Below the pieces are notes generated by a model. The model was given only the letters and a program-made list of their open reading frames with translations, was not told the DNA's origin and did no database searches. From contig JAJCJJ010000005.1 of the NCBI GenBank assembly GCA_020555865.1, forward strand, positions 62,001 to 126,000: 64,000 bases of DNA, read 5' to 3'. Source of the DNA: a bacterium 210917-DFI.7.65 (GTDB lineage: Bacteria; Bacillota; Clostridia; Oscillospirales; Oscillospiraceae). Below, in pieces: positions 9,633 through 18,177 of this stretch. Every line of letters starts with the position of its first letter. The stretch's first letter is position 1. The position numbers were made by a program, and so were the translations under genes.

Positions 9633-10910
9633 TCAGACCCGGTTGCTTTCAATTTTCACCGGCAGTCCCTGCTGCACCAGAAAGCGAAAAAAATCCCGCT
9701 CGGTGTCCGTCTCCTTCTGGGTGCCGGCAAAGGTGATCTCCATGATGTTGCCATAGCTGATGGTGGCGCAGTTCGGTTTGGGCTGGGTAGCCTGCCCCAG
9801 AATGACCTCCATATGGTGAATATGCCGCTCCATCTCCCGAGGCACACGAAAGGGACCTGGATTGGTATACGTCATGGTATAGGGCCGTACCCCGGCTGCC
9901 CAATAGCTGAAAATCATCGCCGGATTTTTCAGCACAATAGGCACTTTTTTGAGCAGCGGGTGTGTTTGAAACCGGACATTGCCGGTGAATTCCGCCCGCA
10001 GTTCCTGCCGATGGATGTGCAGCTGCATATAGTGGCGCACCTGCTGCAGGATTTCTTCAAAGGTATATTCCCCCCAGCGCGGATCAATGCTGGGCCGCAC
10101 GGTGGAAATAAAATTACGCAGTGTGCGGGACGGAAAATAAGCGCGCAGATTGATGGGTACCGCCAGAGCCACCGGGAGGGTTCTCCGCGGGTTTTCCCGG
10201 CGCTGTTTTTCGATCAGCACCCACAGCAAAACCGCGGAGAGGTACTCCGTAATGGATACGCCATAGCTTTTCGCCTTGGCTTTAAGCGCATCCACCGGCA
10301 CAAAACCCATGGTCACATGAAAGGTGTAGTACGGCTCCGGCGTGCCCACATTGGGATAGGCTTTGGCCGAAGAGCGGATATAAGCCTTGCGCGGGCCAAC
10401 ATACCGGGCATAAGCGTCCTCCATTTCCTCGCGGGGCGGGGGTTCTGACAGATCGCAGATTCCCGATCCCACCGGGATGGTATGCCCCAGCTGGCGCAGG
10501 TATTCAGCCAGCAGTGTACGAAAAAACACGATGGCTCCTCCGCCGTCGGACAAAGCGTGAAAAACCTCAATGGAAATGCGCCGGTCGTAGACAAAAAAGC
10601 GCACCAGCCAGCCGTGCTCTTCCTTAAAATCCATGGGACGGCACGGGTCTGCCACATCGGGCCGGACAAAGGGCCCCGGCGCGTCATTCGGCTCAAGATA
10701 ATACCAGAAAAGCCCCATTTTGATGCAGGAGAAAAAACCGGGAAAGCGCGGGCGCAAGCGATCTATTGCCCGCTGCAGCGCTGCGGCGTCCACCTTTTCC
10801 GTCATCACGGCCGAAAAACGGTAAATCGCGGAATACTCCCTGCGCTGCAATGCAGCATACAGCACGCCGGCATTGTCCAGTGTATACCATTGTTTCACCT
10901 TTTTCGCCAC
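9633..10910 (-). CDS. Alcohol acetyltransferase/condensation-domain-like acyltransferase
   Basis: A 425-residue protein related to the alcohol acetyltransferase/wax-ester synthase/condensation superfamily, CoA- or carrier-dependent acyltransferases. The catalytic HxxxDG-like motif is FHALSDGGGAIVFF near residue 120. The second conserved region is ALAVPINLRAYFPSRTLRNF, and the C-terminal lobe carries FSYWAAGVRPYT. I choose GTG 10910 (giving AKKVKQWYTLDNAG) because AAAGGGAG lies 7 nt upstream; the frame extends to a TTG at 10973 without support. The neighbours are a zinc-ribbon membrane protein and a divergent esterase, suggesting formation and hydrolysis of an ester or membrane-lipid acyl group. 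The substrate is unknown. Confidence 0.8.
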   Translation of the reverse strand: MAKKVKQWYTLDNAGVLYAALQRREYSAIYRFSAVMTEKVDAAALQRAIDRLRPRFPGFFSCIKMGLFWYYLEPNDAPGPFVRPDVADPCRPMDFKEEHGWLVRFFVYDRRISIEVFHALSDGGGAIVFFRTLLAEYLRQLGHTIPVGSGICDLSEPPPREEMEDAYARYVGPRKAYIRSSAKAYPNVGTPEPYYTFHVTMGFVPVDALKAKAKSYGVSITEYLSAVLLWVLIEKQRRENPRRTLPVALAVPINLRAYFPSRTLRNFISTVRPSIDPRWGEYTFEEILQQVRHYMQLHIHRQELRAEFTGNVRFQTHPLLKKVPIVLKNPAMIFSYWAAGVRPYTMTYTNPGPFRVPREMERHIHHMEVILGQATQPKPNCATISYGNIMEITFAGTQKETDTERDFFRFLVQQGLPVKIESNRV

Positions 10911-10991
10911 GGGCACGCTCCCTTTCGGATCAGCTTTTTGTTTTATTTTACCACATCCCAATCCAGGCTGCAATGAAAACCACGTCGACCC

Positions 10992-11020
10992 TTTTCAAAA
11001 CGGCGGCGCTATGCTATACT
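10992..11020 (+). promoter_or_regulatory. Promoter of the esterase gene
   Basis: TTTTCA (10992-10997), 17-bp spacer, TATACT (11015-11020), with the extended -10 TGC just before it. AAGGAGG follows at about 11053. Confidence 0.7.
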
Positions 11021-11063
11021 GATTTTCCAAACAGTGTAAACAGCGGCAGACAAGGAGGTTTCC

Positions 11064-12038
11064 ATGGACAATGAAAAACGCGACGGCGGCCTGCGCGGCG
11101 CCTGGAAGCGCCAAAGCGCTGCACAGCAGCAGGCAGCGGAAAAGCGCCGTCTCGGCCCGGCGCTGCAGGCCCTGAAAGCGCTGCACAGCGTCGGCACCCC
11201 GGGTTCTATGAATGCCGAGGAATTGGAACGCCAGCGCAGAATGCAAGATATCATTGGCCATCTTGCCGCGCCGATGGCGGGTCTTTCCTGGGAGCCCTTC
11301 TCTCTGAACGGCATGAACGCCGCCTGGATGCGCCGCAAAGCGCCCCACAAGCGCCGGCGCGCCATTCTATACTGCCACGGCGGCGGCTACACCAGCGGCA
11401 ATCTGGGCTATTCCCGGGTGCTCGCCTCCAAGCTGACGCATGTGACGGGCTGCGACGTACTCACTTTTGAATACCGCCTGGCTCCGGAGCATCCCTATCC
11501 CGCCGCAGTGGAAGACGCCCTGCGCGCCTGGGATCATCTGATGTATCTGGGCTACGGCGCCCGGGACGTCACCGTGGTGGGCGACAGCGCCGGCGGGAAT
11601 CTGGCGCTGGTGCTCTGCCGACGCCTGCGCGCTCTGGAACGTATGCCGCCAGCGGCGCTGGTACTCATGTCTCCCTGGACGGATATGACCGCCTCCGGCC
11701 CTTCCTACACTGAGCGGCAGGACATTGATCCCATGCTGACCATGGAATATATCAAAGCCGTCCGCAGTGCCTATGCCGGCGGGGCTGATCTCTCCTCGCC
11801 CGATCTTTCTCCCCTGCTGGGCGACTGCTCCGGTTTTCCGCCCACTCTGATCCAGGTGGGTACTTACGAGATCTTATACTCCGACGCCGAGAGCCTGCGG
11901 GACAAGCTGCTGGACGCCCACGTCCCCTGTACCTTCCAGGTGTACGAGGAAATGTGGCATGTGTTTCAGATGTTCCCTCTGAAAAAGGCTGCCGCAGCCA
12001 TGAACAACGTGAGCTATTTCCTGCTGGAACAGCAATGA
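11064..12038 (+). CDS. Alpha/beta-hydrolase, HSL-type esterase/lipase
   Basis: A 324-residue hormone-sensitive-lipase family (alpha/beta-hydrolase_3) esterase. The oxyanion motif is YCHGGGYTSGN near residue 104, the nucleophile elbow GDSAGGNLAL near residue 176, the catalytic acid is probably in YSDAESL near 275, and the catalytic His is in EMWHVFQ near 304. The 60-residue N-terminus is basic and would act as cap or membrane contact. There is no signal peptide, so it should be cytosolic. It is transcribed divergently from the acyltransferase/DUF6320 operon with a shared 150-bp control region, which suggests a common ester-containing substrate. Confidence 0.9.
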   Translation: MDNEKRDGGLRGAWKRQSAAQQQAAEKRRLGPALQALKALHSVGTPGSMNAEELERQRRMQDIIGHLAAPMAGLSWEPFSLNGMNAAWMRRKAPHKRRRAILYCHGGGYTSGNLGYSRVLASKLTHVTGCDVLTFEYRLAPEHPYPAAVEDALRAWDHLMYLGYGARDVTVVGDSAGGNLALVLCRRLRALERMPPAALVLMSPWTDMTASGPSYTERQDIDPMLTMEYIKAVRSAYAGGADLSSPDLSPLLGDCSGFPPTLIQVGTYEILYSDAESLRDKLLDAHVPCTFQVYEEMWHVFQMFPLKKAAAAMNNVSYFLLEQQ

Positions 12039-12187
12039 CGCTCCTGCACAGCAGGCAAGCGCGATCCTACGGTGCAAAGGCGCAGAACCGCACTTCTTTT
12101 TCAGGAATCATACCGCGGGAGGGTCTGAAGCCGTTCCAGATCCAGAATTACCACGTCTCCCGCTCGCAGCGCCGCCTCCTTACTTAT

Positions 12188-12226
12188 GAACGACGCCCCG
12201 CGGCTGATCGCCGCGGGGCGTCGTTC
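12188..12226. terminator. 17-bp-stem hairpin between convergent genes
   Basis: Perfect inverted repeat starting GAACGACGCCCCGCGGC, with a 5-base loop. It lies 5 bp beyond the dus stop and 150 bp after the esterase stop. T-runs on either side are weak, so it may act as a bidirectional transcript end or 3' stabiliser. Confidence 0.6.
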
Positions 12227-12230
12227 TGTT

Positions 12231-13181
12231 TCAGCCCGTCCAACCCTGGACGGCGTGCTCCCGCAGGGGCAGCGTGCGGTAAATTTCCTGTACCGCCGCG
12301 CAATATTCTACGCGATCCGTAGTGCGGCGCAGTCGCTTAGCCAGCTTCTCGCCCCCTTCAAAGAGATGAATATGATAATACCACACCTCTTTCATCCGCA
12401 TGATTGCGTTGCGGTCGTTGCCGAACATCGTACGGTAGCCCTCGTAGAGCGCCTCGTCAAACGCCTGCAAGCGTTCCCGGGTTCGCTTTTCCGGCCGCAG
12501 AAAGGCCGGGTCTGCAATCAGCCCGCGGCCCAGCATCAGCGACGTGACTGAGGGAAAGCGCGCCTCTACAGCGGCGCAGTCTGACAGACTCATTAAATCT
12601 CCGTTGTATCCCACAGGGTTCCTGCTGTGCCGCAGCGCCGCTTCAAATGCCTCCATCCGAACAGCACAGCGGTAGAAATCCTGACGCACCCGGGGATGAA
12701 TGATCAGCTCTGCAATCGGATAGCGGTTGTACAGCTCCAGCAGCGCCGAAAACTCCTCCGGCGCCGCATAACCCAGACGGGTCTTAATAGAGATCGGCCC
12801 CTCCAGGGCGGAAAAAATACGGTCCAGAAACGCCTCCAGCTCTGCGGGACGGGTCAAAAAGCCCGCGCCTTTGCCCTTGGCCGTCACGGTGCCGGAAGGG
12901 CATCCCAGGTTGAAATTGATCTCACGGTAACCCAACGCGCGCAGCTCCCGGGCCGCCCAGATAAAACCCTCGGCGTCCTTTCCCAGCAATTGGGGCACCA
13001 GGTCGCCGCTTTCATTGTGCTCCGGGCAAAAATCCTGCCATTCCCGGGGCGAAAAAGAGCGACTCTGCCCCACGGAGATAAATGGCATGTAATAGCGTTC
13101 CACACCGCCGAACCATCGACGGTGCAGATTGCGGTAAACATAACCGGTCACGCCTTCCAGGGGCGCAAAGGTATAGCGCAT
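12231..13181 (-). CDS. dus: tRNA-dihydrouridine synthase
   Basis: A 316-residue FMN-dependent Dus enzyme that reduces uridines in the tRNA D-loop. It begins MRYTFAPLEGVTGYVYR, and the active-site region EINFNLGCPSGTVTAKGKGA holds the catalytic Cys in NLGCPS. ISIKTRLGY and the phosphate-binding region with MLGRGLIADP follow. The C-terminal helical tRNA-binding domain runs from about 240. ATG 13181 was chosen because the family match starts exactly there with GGTGG upstream; the open frame extends to 13316 through the neighbouring promoter. It has its own promoter at 13214-13242. Confidence 0.93.
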   Translation of the reverse strand: MRYTFAPLEGVTGYVYRNLHRRWFGGVERYYMPFISVGQSRSFSPREWQDFCPEHNESGDLVPQLLGKDAEGFIWAARELRALGYREINFNLGCPSGTVTAKGKGAGFLTRPAELEAFLDRIFSALEGPISIKTRLGYAAPEEFSALLELYNRYPIAELIIHPRVRQDFYRCAVRMEAFEAALRHSRNPVGYNGDLMSLSDCAAVEARFPSVTSLMLGRGLIADPAFLRPEKRTRERLQAFDEALYEGYRTMFGNDRNAIMRMKEVWYYHIHLFEGGEKLAKRLRRTTDRVEYCAAVQEIYRTLPLREHAVQGWTG

Positions 13182-13213
13182 CAAAGACCACCATCCAAAC
13201 AAGCATTTGCCCC

Positions 13214-13242
13214 ATTGTAGCAAATCCGCCCATCGGGCGCAA
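13214..13242 (-). promoter_or_regulatory. Promoter of dus
   Basis: Read leftward: TTGCGC (13242-13237), 17-bp spacer, TACAAT (13219-13214), 33 bp before ATG 13181. A rightward TACAAT at 13272-13277 probably serves the superoxide reductase gene, so the two promoters are back to back. Confidence 0.7.
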
Positions 13243-13314
13243 TCTTTTTCATATGCCGCATGCCAGGACAATACAATGGAGAAGCGCCATTTTCCATGAA
13301 AAAGGAGCGATCGC

Positions 13315-13686
13315 ATGCAGTTTTATCAATCCGAGGGCTGCGCCAATGCCCTGACCCTTCTCGCCGATACCGAACTGGTTTTAGCCTGCAGCGGCGGCAG
13401 CCTTTCCGTCCTGCCCGCCGACGCCCGCGGCACGCCGGAGCTCCACATCCCCGTGCTCACTGTCCGTTCCGGAACAGCCCATGTGCGCGTGGGCCTTGCT
13501 CCCCACCCCATGGTACCGGAACACTGGATCGAATGGATCGTGCTGGAAACACAGCAGGGCTTTTCTGTGCGCCGCCTGCGCCCGGGAGACGCTCCGGAAG
13601 CCTTGTTTGCCCTGCCAGACACGGAAACGGCTGTGGGCGCATATGCATACTGTAATCTGCACGGTCTGTGGCAGTCCATGCTGTAA
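13315..13686 (+). CDS. Superoxide reductase (desulfoferrodoxin/neelaredoxin family), N-terminal iron site lost
   Basis: Superoxide reductase turns superoxide into peroxide without making oxygen, protecting anaerobes. The 123 residues keep all five ligands of the catalytic Fe(His4Cys) centre: H44 in ELHIP, H64 in PHPM, H70 in EHW, C113 in YCNLHG and H116. The usual N-terminal desulforedoxin Cys4 site has decayed to isolated C9 and C25, so it cannot bind the second iron (class III-like). The catalytic Glu-Lys pair before the first His (normally E-K-H) reads E-L-H, so the lysine that steers superoxide is absent. ATG 13315 follows AAAGGAGC. Confidence 0.9.
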   Translation: MQFYQSEGCANALTLLADTELVLACSGGSLSVLPADARGTPELHIPVLTVRSGTAHVRVGLAPHPMVPEHWIEWIVLETQQGFSVRRLRPGDAPEALFALPDTETAVGAYAYCNLHGLWQSML

Positions 13687-13687
13687 G

Positions 13688-13729
13688 AAGACGGGGCGTG
13701 CATCCCAGAAAGGATGCACGTCCCGTCTT
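13688..13729. terminator. Bidirectional terminator
   Basis: Eighteen-base stem AAGACGGGGCGTGCATCC / GGATGCACGTCCCGTCTT with one G-T pair and a 6-base loop. It sits between the superoxide reductase stop and the convergent spoVAC stop. Confidence 0.78.
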
Positions 13730-13735
13730 GTCCAA

Positions 13736-14179
13736 CTAGAGCAGCTCAAACGCACATAAGATTACACCGTAAAGCGCGCTGGCCGCCACGCCGTACACAA
13801 TCACCGGCCCAGCCACAATAAACATTTTTGCCCCCATGCCGGTAATCAGGCCCTCACTTTTAAAATCGATAGCCGGAGAAGCCACGGCGTTGGCAAAGCC
13901 GGTGATGGGCACCAGCGTGCCCGCGCCGCCGAAACGGGCCAGTTTGTTGTAAAGGTTCAGTCCTGTCAGCAGCACGCTTAAGAAAATCATTGTCACCGAG
14001 GTCAGCGTACCGGCTTCCAATTTTCCGGCTCCGGCCGCCATCCAGCCGTTTTGCACCAGCTGCCCCAGCGTACAGATGGCTCCGCCGATCAAAAAAGCAA
14101 GCGCCATATTTTTTCCCAGCGGCGAAGGCTGGGCCAAACGCTGCACATACTCCTGGTATTCCGTATTGGACAGTTTCAT
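13736..14179 (-). CDS. spoVAC: Stage V sporulation protein AC
   Basis: SpoVAC is an inner-membrane component of the SpoVA channel that moves dipicolinic acid into the forespore and out during germination. The 147 residues match the family throughout: SPLGKNMALAFLIGGAICTL near residue 20, GFANAVASPAIDFKSEGLI near 95 and a C-terminal hydrophobic segment, four TM segments in all. The start at ATG 14179 is set by GGGAGGG upstream. spoVAD and spoVAE normally follow but here the gene ends in a terminator and a convergent unrelated gene, so this copy stands alone. It shows the organism or its recent ancestor sporulates. Confidence 0.93.
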   Translation of the reverse strand: MKLSNTEYQEYVQRLAQPSPLGKNMALAFLIGGAICTLGQLVQNGWMAAGAGKLEAGTLTSVTMIFLSVLLTGLNLYNKLARFGGAGTLVPITGFANAVASPAIDFKSEGLITGMGAKMFIVAGPVIVYGVAASALYGVILCAFELL

Positions 14180-14299
14180 TCTATTTGCCCTCCCTGCGTT
14201 CTTCTGTAGTTTCATTGTTCCGCTGGATACGCTTTTTTATGCGGCAGCGGATAAAAATACCGTCCTGCACAGAAGCGGACGGCTGTTTTAGATCCTGTC

Positions 14300-14328
14300 T
14301 TGCACTTTTTTTAAGAATCTTTTACAAT
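14300..14328 (+). promoter_or_regulatory. Promoter of hemW
   Basis: TTGCAC (14300-14305), 17-bp spacer, TACAAT (14323-14328). The transcript would start close to 14335. Confidence 0.75.
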
Positions 14329-14390
14329 AGAGACGTGCGCCGGAATGTTCCCGCTGCGCGCCAAACCGCCCATAGAATGGATGAGTGCTG

Positions 14391-15602
14391 ATGAAAGAAC
14401 AAAAGATGCCTCTGGGTCTTTATATTCATATACCTTTCTGCGCGCAGAAATGCGCTTACTGCGACTTCTATTCCCTACCTCACGCCGAAGGAAAAATGGA
14501 CGAGTACGTCCGCGCCGTGAGCGCCCATCTGGCAGAAGTAGCGCCCCGCGCCGCACAGCACATTGTGGATACCGTCTATTTCGGCGGCGGCACACCGTCT
14601 TATCTCGGTCCCAAACGTCTCAAGGCACTCCTTTCATCCGTGCAAAAGCACTATGTCCTTTCCAAGGATGCTGAAATCACGCTGGAGGCGAACCCCGACA
14701 GCGCCGGAGATTGGCGCGCCCTGCGCACCCTGCGCCGGGCAGGTTTCAACCGTATTTCCCTGGGCATGCAGTCCTCCATCGAAGGAGAGCTGCGCGCTGT
14801 GGGCCGGATCCATACTTTCGAGCAGGTGCGCGCGGCGGTGGATGCCGCACGGAAAGCCAAATTCAAAAACGTGAGCCTTGACCTGATCTACGGTCTTCCG
14901 GAACAGACTATGGAAAGCTTTTCCGCCTCCCTGCGCGCTGCCGTGGCGCTGGAGCCGGAGCATATCTCCTGCTATGGTCTCAAACTGGAAGAGGGAACGC
15001 CTCTTTATACCGCCCGGAATACTTTTTCCGCTGCGGACGATGATCTTCAGGCGGACATGTATCTCTTTGCCGTATCATTTCTGCAGGAAGCGGGGTTCGC
15101 GCAGTATGAAATCTCCAACTTTGCCCGCCCCGGGTTCGAGAGCCGGCATAATCTGAAATACTGGACTTTATCGGAATATGCAGGCTTCGGCCCCGGCGCC
15201 CATTCGGATTTCGGCGGGGTGCGCTATTCTTTTGACCGGGATCTGGATGCCTACATCAACGGCGCGCTGCGAGGCGGACAGATGCCCATGGAGTGCGAAG
15301 ACCTGCCCGCCTGGACACGGGATACAGAGTACCTGATGCTGACCCTGCGCACCGTGCGCGGCCTCAATCCCCGTGCGTTTGAAAACATGTTCCGCCAGCG
15401 TTTCGCCCCGTTCCTTCCCCTTCTGGAACGCTATGAAGCGCTGGGGCTTGCTGCCCGCAGCACAGACAATACATGGCATTTCACGCCCCGGGGCTTTCTG
15501 GTTTCCAATACGCTGATTGGCGAACTGCTGGACGCCCTCAGTTCCGAAAAGCAACGGCGCTTTGACGCTACCGCACGGGGCGATTATATTGTGAGAACCT
15601 GA
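14391..15602 (+). CDS. hemW: Radical SAM heme chaperone HemW-like
   Basis: A 403-residue protein of the HemN/HemW radical SAM family; HemW inserts heme into respiratory enzymes, while older annotations call it oxygen-independent coproporphyrinogen III oxidase. The [4Fe-4S]/SAM motif is CAQKCAYCDFYS near residue 18, followed by the SAM-binding VYFGGGTPSYLG near 62. The HemW C-terminal winged helix (FLVSNTLIGELLDAL) closes the protein. It lacks the extended N-terminal region of true HemN. ATG 14391 overlaps the stop of an 18-codon frame by one base and has no good Shine-Dalgarno; GTG 14385 is an alternative start. It may deliver heme to the FrdC-type cytochrome b encoded nearby. Confidence 0.9.
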   Translation: MKEQKMPLGLYIHIPFCAQKCAYCDFYSLPHAEGKMDEYVRAVSAHLAEVAPRAAQHIVDTVYFGGGTPSYLGPKRLKALLSSVQKHYVLSKDAEITLEANPDSAGDWRALRTLRRAGFNRISLGMQSSIEGELRAVGRIHTFEQVRAAVDAARKAKFKNVSLDLIYGLPEQTMESFSASLRAAVALEPEHISCYGLKLEEGTPLYTARNTFSAADDDLQADMYLFAVSFLQEAGFAQYEISNFARPGFESRHNLKYWTLSEYAGFGPGAHSDFGGVRYSFDRDLDAYINGALRGGQMPMECEDLPAWTRDTEYLMLTLRTVRGLNPRAFENMFRQRFAPFLPLLERYEALGLAARSTDNTWHFTPRGFLVSNTLIGELLDALSSEKQRRFDATARGDYIVRT

Positions 15603-15607
15603 CACAG

Positions 15608-15655
15608 AGCAGCTTTCTCTCCGCCCATGCAGAGAGAAGGCTGTTTTTTAATTTT
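15608..15655 (+). terminator. Terminator of hemW
   Basis: Stem AGCAGCTTTCTCTC / GAGAGAAGGCTG with a 10-base loop, followed by TTTTTTAATTTTT. Confidence 0.85.
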
Positions 15656-15681
15656 TCCAGAAATTTCCGAAAATTTACCAT

Positions 15682-15710
15682 TTTACTTATCTGGGTAGAT
15701 ATGGTATACT
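15682..15710 (+). promoter_or_regulatory. Promoter of the SLH glycosidase gene
   Basis: TTTACT (15682-15687), 17-bp spacer with TGG just before the -10 (extended -10), TATACT (15705-15710). The 5' leader is about 45 nt, with TTTGGAGG before ATG 15763. Confidence 0.7.
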
Positions 15711-15762
15711 GAGCTCCATATTATGTCACCCACTTTATGGATTTTGGAGGTTTGATCCGGTT

Positions 15763-18165
15763 ATGAAGTATTTTCCCCGCACGCTCCTTTCCACACTGCT
15801 GGCAGTGGGCACTGCCGCATCGCTGGTGCTCTCGCCGCTGGCCGCTGTGATCGGCAGCGACCTGTACGCATATGACAGCGACATCCACAAGGGCACTGTG
15901 CTTTCCCACGGCGTTTATTGGGGCGCTACTGCAAACGACAAGCGCACCGAGAACTACATATCTTATACACCCAGCGCCGATGTAACGCCCATCGTGACGT
16001 ACGGCAGCAAGGTGACCTCCACCAGCACCGTATCCTCTGCCGCCAAAGCGCTGGAAGCACAGGGATATCGCGTGGTAGCCGGCATCAACGGCGACTATTA
16101 TTATACCGGCAGCGGCATCCCCATGGGGCTGCTGGTGACCGACGGTGTGATCCGTTCCGGCTACAACTACACCTGGGCCGTGGGCTTTATGGAGGACGGC
16201 ACAGTTATCATGGGCGACCCCAAACTGTCCATCAAGATGAGCTACACCCATACTGTAACCGAACCCGCTCCTTCCGACAACAGCGGGGAAAACGGCGGTG
16301 AAACGACCGGAGACAGCTCTCTTTCCGATTCCGCCGCAGACAGCGGCTCCGAACAAACCGTCACCCGGGAAGAAACCGTGACCAAATCCATCTACACCGT
16401 CAACAAAGCCCGGGACACCAGCGGCATCTATCTTTACACCAACGACTTCAACGCAAAAGGCACCACCGGCTGCACGGAAGCCGGCATAGACGTGGTGCTC
16501 GTTCCCGCAGACGGAAGTGCAAACGCCGATCTGCGCATTGGTCAGACCATGACCATGACGGTGGAAAGCGTGACGGCCAAAACCGGAGCCACGGATGTGC
16601 CTGCCGGCAAAATTGTTTTGTCGGTCAATAACAAGGCCAGCGCCGAAAATATCAAGACCCTGACCGATCTCAAGGCCGGCGATACCGTCACTATCACCAC
16701 TGCAGCTGCCACTGGCCAGTGGCGGCAGGCCAAATACATCACCAGCGGCTACAAAAAGCTGATTGAAAACGGGCAGGTGGTCAGCGGCCTGGATTCCTCT
16801 GGAGCCCCCCGCACCGCCATTGGCTTGAAAGACGATGGCACCGCTATTTTTTACACCATTGACGGCCGCCAGAGCGGCTACAGTGTCGGCGCCTCCGAAT
16901 CGCTTCTGGCGCAGCGGCTGCTGCAGCTGGGCTGCACCACCGCCGTATGCCTGGACGGCGGCGGCTCCACCACGCTGACCGCCACGCTTCCCAGCGCCAC
17001 TGCTTCCAGCCGGATCAATCAACCTTCCGGAGGCAGTGAACGCGCCGTATCCACTCAGATCTTTCTGGTGTCCAGCGCCGCTCCCACCGGCAAGCTGGAT
17101 CACTACTATATCGCACCTCTGAGTACCCGGCTGCTGGCCGGAGCCAAAACCCAGCTGAGCTATTCCGCTGTGGATACCAATTACATTCCCATCTCCACCA
17201 ACAGCGGCGCCGTCTGGAGCGCAAGCAACGGCAGCATTACCGAAGGCGGGCTGTTCACCGCTCCCTCCGGCGGCGGTACCGCCACCGTCACAGTGAGCGA
17301 CGGAACGCGCAGCACCTCCATGGATATCGAAACCGTTGCCAATCCGGACAGCCTTGTAGCCCGTGCCAACGGCAGCGTCCTCACCTCCATATCCACCAAG
17401 GCCGGCACCAGCTATGCCTTGACCATTTCGGCCGTATCCAACCATATGACGCTCATCAGCCAGAACCAGTGCTTCCAGTTCTCTGTTACCGGGGACATCG
17501 GAACCATCACCGCCGACGGTGTATTCACCGCCACCAAGGACGGTACCGGCGCGATCGTGGTCACCGCGGGCACCGCTTCGCTCACCATTCCCGTCACGGT
17601 ACAGTCCATGCCCTTTACGGACGTGGCGCTTTCCTCCTGGTATTACGGCGCTGTGGAGCATGTGTACGAAAACGGGCTGATGAACGGCACCGGCGGCACA
17701 CTCTTTGAACCTTCCGCCACCACCATTCGCTCCATGATCGTGCAGATCCTCTATAACAAGGAGGGCGCGCCTGCTGTTTCTTCCAGCGGCACCTTCTCCG
17801 ACGTCCCCAGCGGAAAATGGTACACCAGCGCTGTGGAATGGGCTGCATCGGAACAGATTGTCTCCGGCGCCGGGGACGGCCGCTTCGACCCCAACAGCAG
17901 CATCACCCGGGAGCAGATGGCCGTGATTCTATACAACTACGCCGCTTATGCCGGACTTGATACCTCCGCCCGGGGCGATGTTTCCGTCTTTACCGACAGC
18001 GGCAGCATCCACAGCTGGGCAACCCATGCCATGTCCTGGGCGGTAGGCACGGGCCTGCTCAAGGGCAACGACAGCAAACTCAATCCCCAGGGCACCGCTT
18101 CCCGCGCAGAAGTTGCTCAGGTTCTGACCAATTTCCATACAATTTTTGAAGCGGCCTCCAACTGA
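15763..18165 (+). CDS. Secreted phosphodiester glycosidase (NAGPA domain) with three SLH repeats
   Basis: An 800-residue cell-wall protein. Residues 1-30 are a signal peptide (LLAVGTAASLVLSPLAA). About 60-450 form a NAGPA/DUF2233 phosphodiester glycosidase domain, with RVVAGINGDYYYTG near 107 and the signature CLDGGGSTTLTA near 398. This domain is interrupted at about 165-210 by a Ser/Gly/Glu-rich insert. Two Ig-like (Big2-type) segments cover about 450-615. Three SLH repeats (FTDVALSSWYYGAVEHVYEN; FSDVPSGKWYTSAVEWAA; FTDSGSIHSWATHAMSWA) lie at 617-800 and anchor the protein to pyruvylated wall polymer. NAGPA removes GlcNAc from phosphodiester links, so the likely target is a phosphoglycan such as teichoic acid. 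Monocistronic. Confidence 0.92.
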   Translation: MKYFPRTLLSTLLAVGTAASLVLSPLAAVIGSDLYAYDSDIHKGTVLSHGVYWGATANDKRTENYISYTPSADVTPIVTYGSKVTSTSTVSSAAKALEAQGYRVVAGINGDYYYTGSGIPMGLLVTDGVIRSGYNYTWAVGFMEDGTVIMGDPKLSIKMSYTHTVTEPAPSDNSGENGGETTGDSSLSDSAADSGSEQTVTREETVTKSIYTVNKARDTSGIYLYTNDFNAKGTTGCTEAGIDVVLVPADGSANADLRIGQTMTMTVESVTAKTGATDVPAGKIVLSVNNKASAENIKTLTDLKAGDTVTITTAAATGQWRQAKYITSGYKKLIENGQVVSGLDSSGAPRTAIGLKDDGTAIFYTIDGRQSGYSVGASESLLAQRLLQLGCTTAVCLDGGGSTTLTATLPSATASSRINQPSGGSERAVSTQIFLVSSAAPTGKLDHYYIAPLSTRLLAGAKTQLSYSAVDTNYIPISTNSGAVWSASNGSITEGGLFTAPSGGGTATVTVSDGTRSTSMDIETVANPDSLVARANGSVLTSISTKAGTSYALTISAVSNHMTLISQNQCFQFSVTGDIGTITADGVFTATKDGTGAIVVTAGTASLTIPVTVQSMPFTDVALSSWYYGAVEHVYENGLMNGTGGTLFEPSATTIRSMIVQILYNKEGAPAVSSSGTFSDVPSGKWYTSAVEWAASEQIVSGAGDGRFDPNSSITREQMAVILYNYAAYAGLDTSARGDVSVFTDSGSIHSWATHAMSWAVGTGLLKGNDSKLNPQGTASRAEVAQVLTNFHTIFEAASN

Positions 18166-18177
18166 CCTGCTTTCCAA

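Noticed and set aside
12101..12230. Minus-strand frame beyond the dus stop that reads like a protein end (SKEAALRAGDVVILDLERLQ)
   Set aside because: It has no start codon of its own, overlaps a strong hairpin, and no related intact gene is nearby. It could be a fossil fragment but cannot be supported.
15721..17661. 646-codon open frame antisense to the SLH glycosidase gene
   Set aside because: Gly/Ala/Val-rich translation without any domain, no ribosome site, and the opposite strand encodes a well-defined protein.
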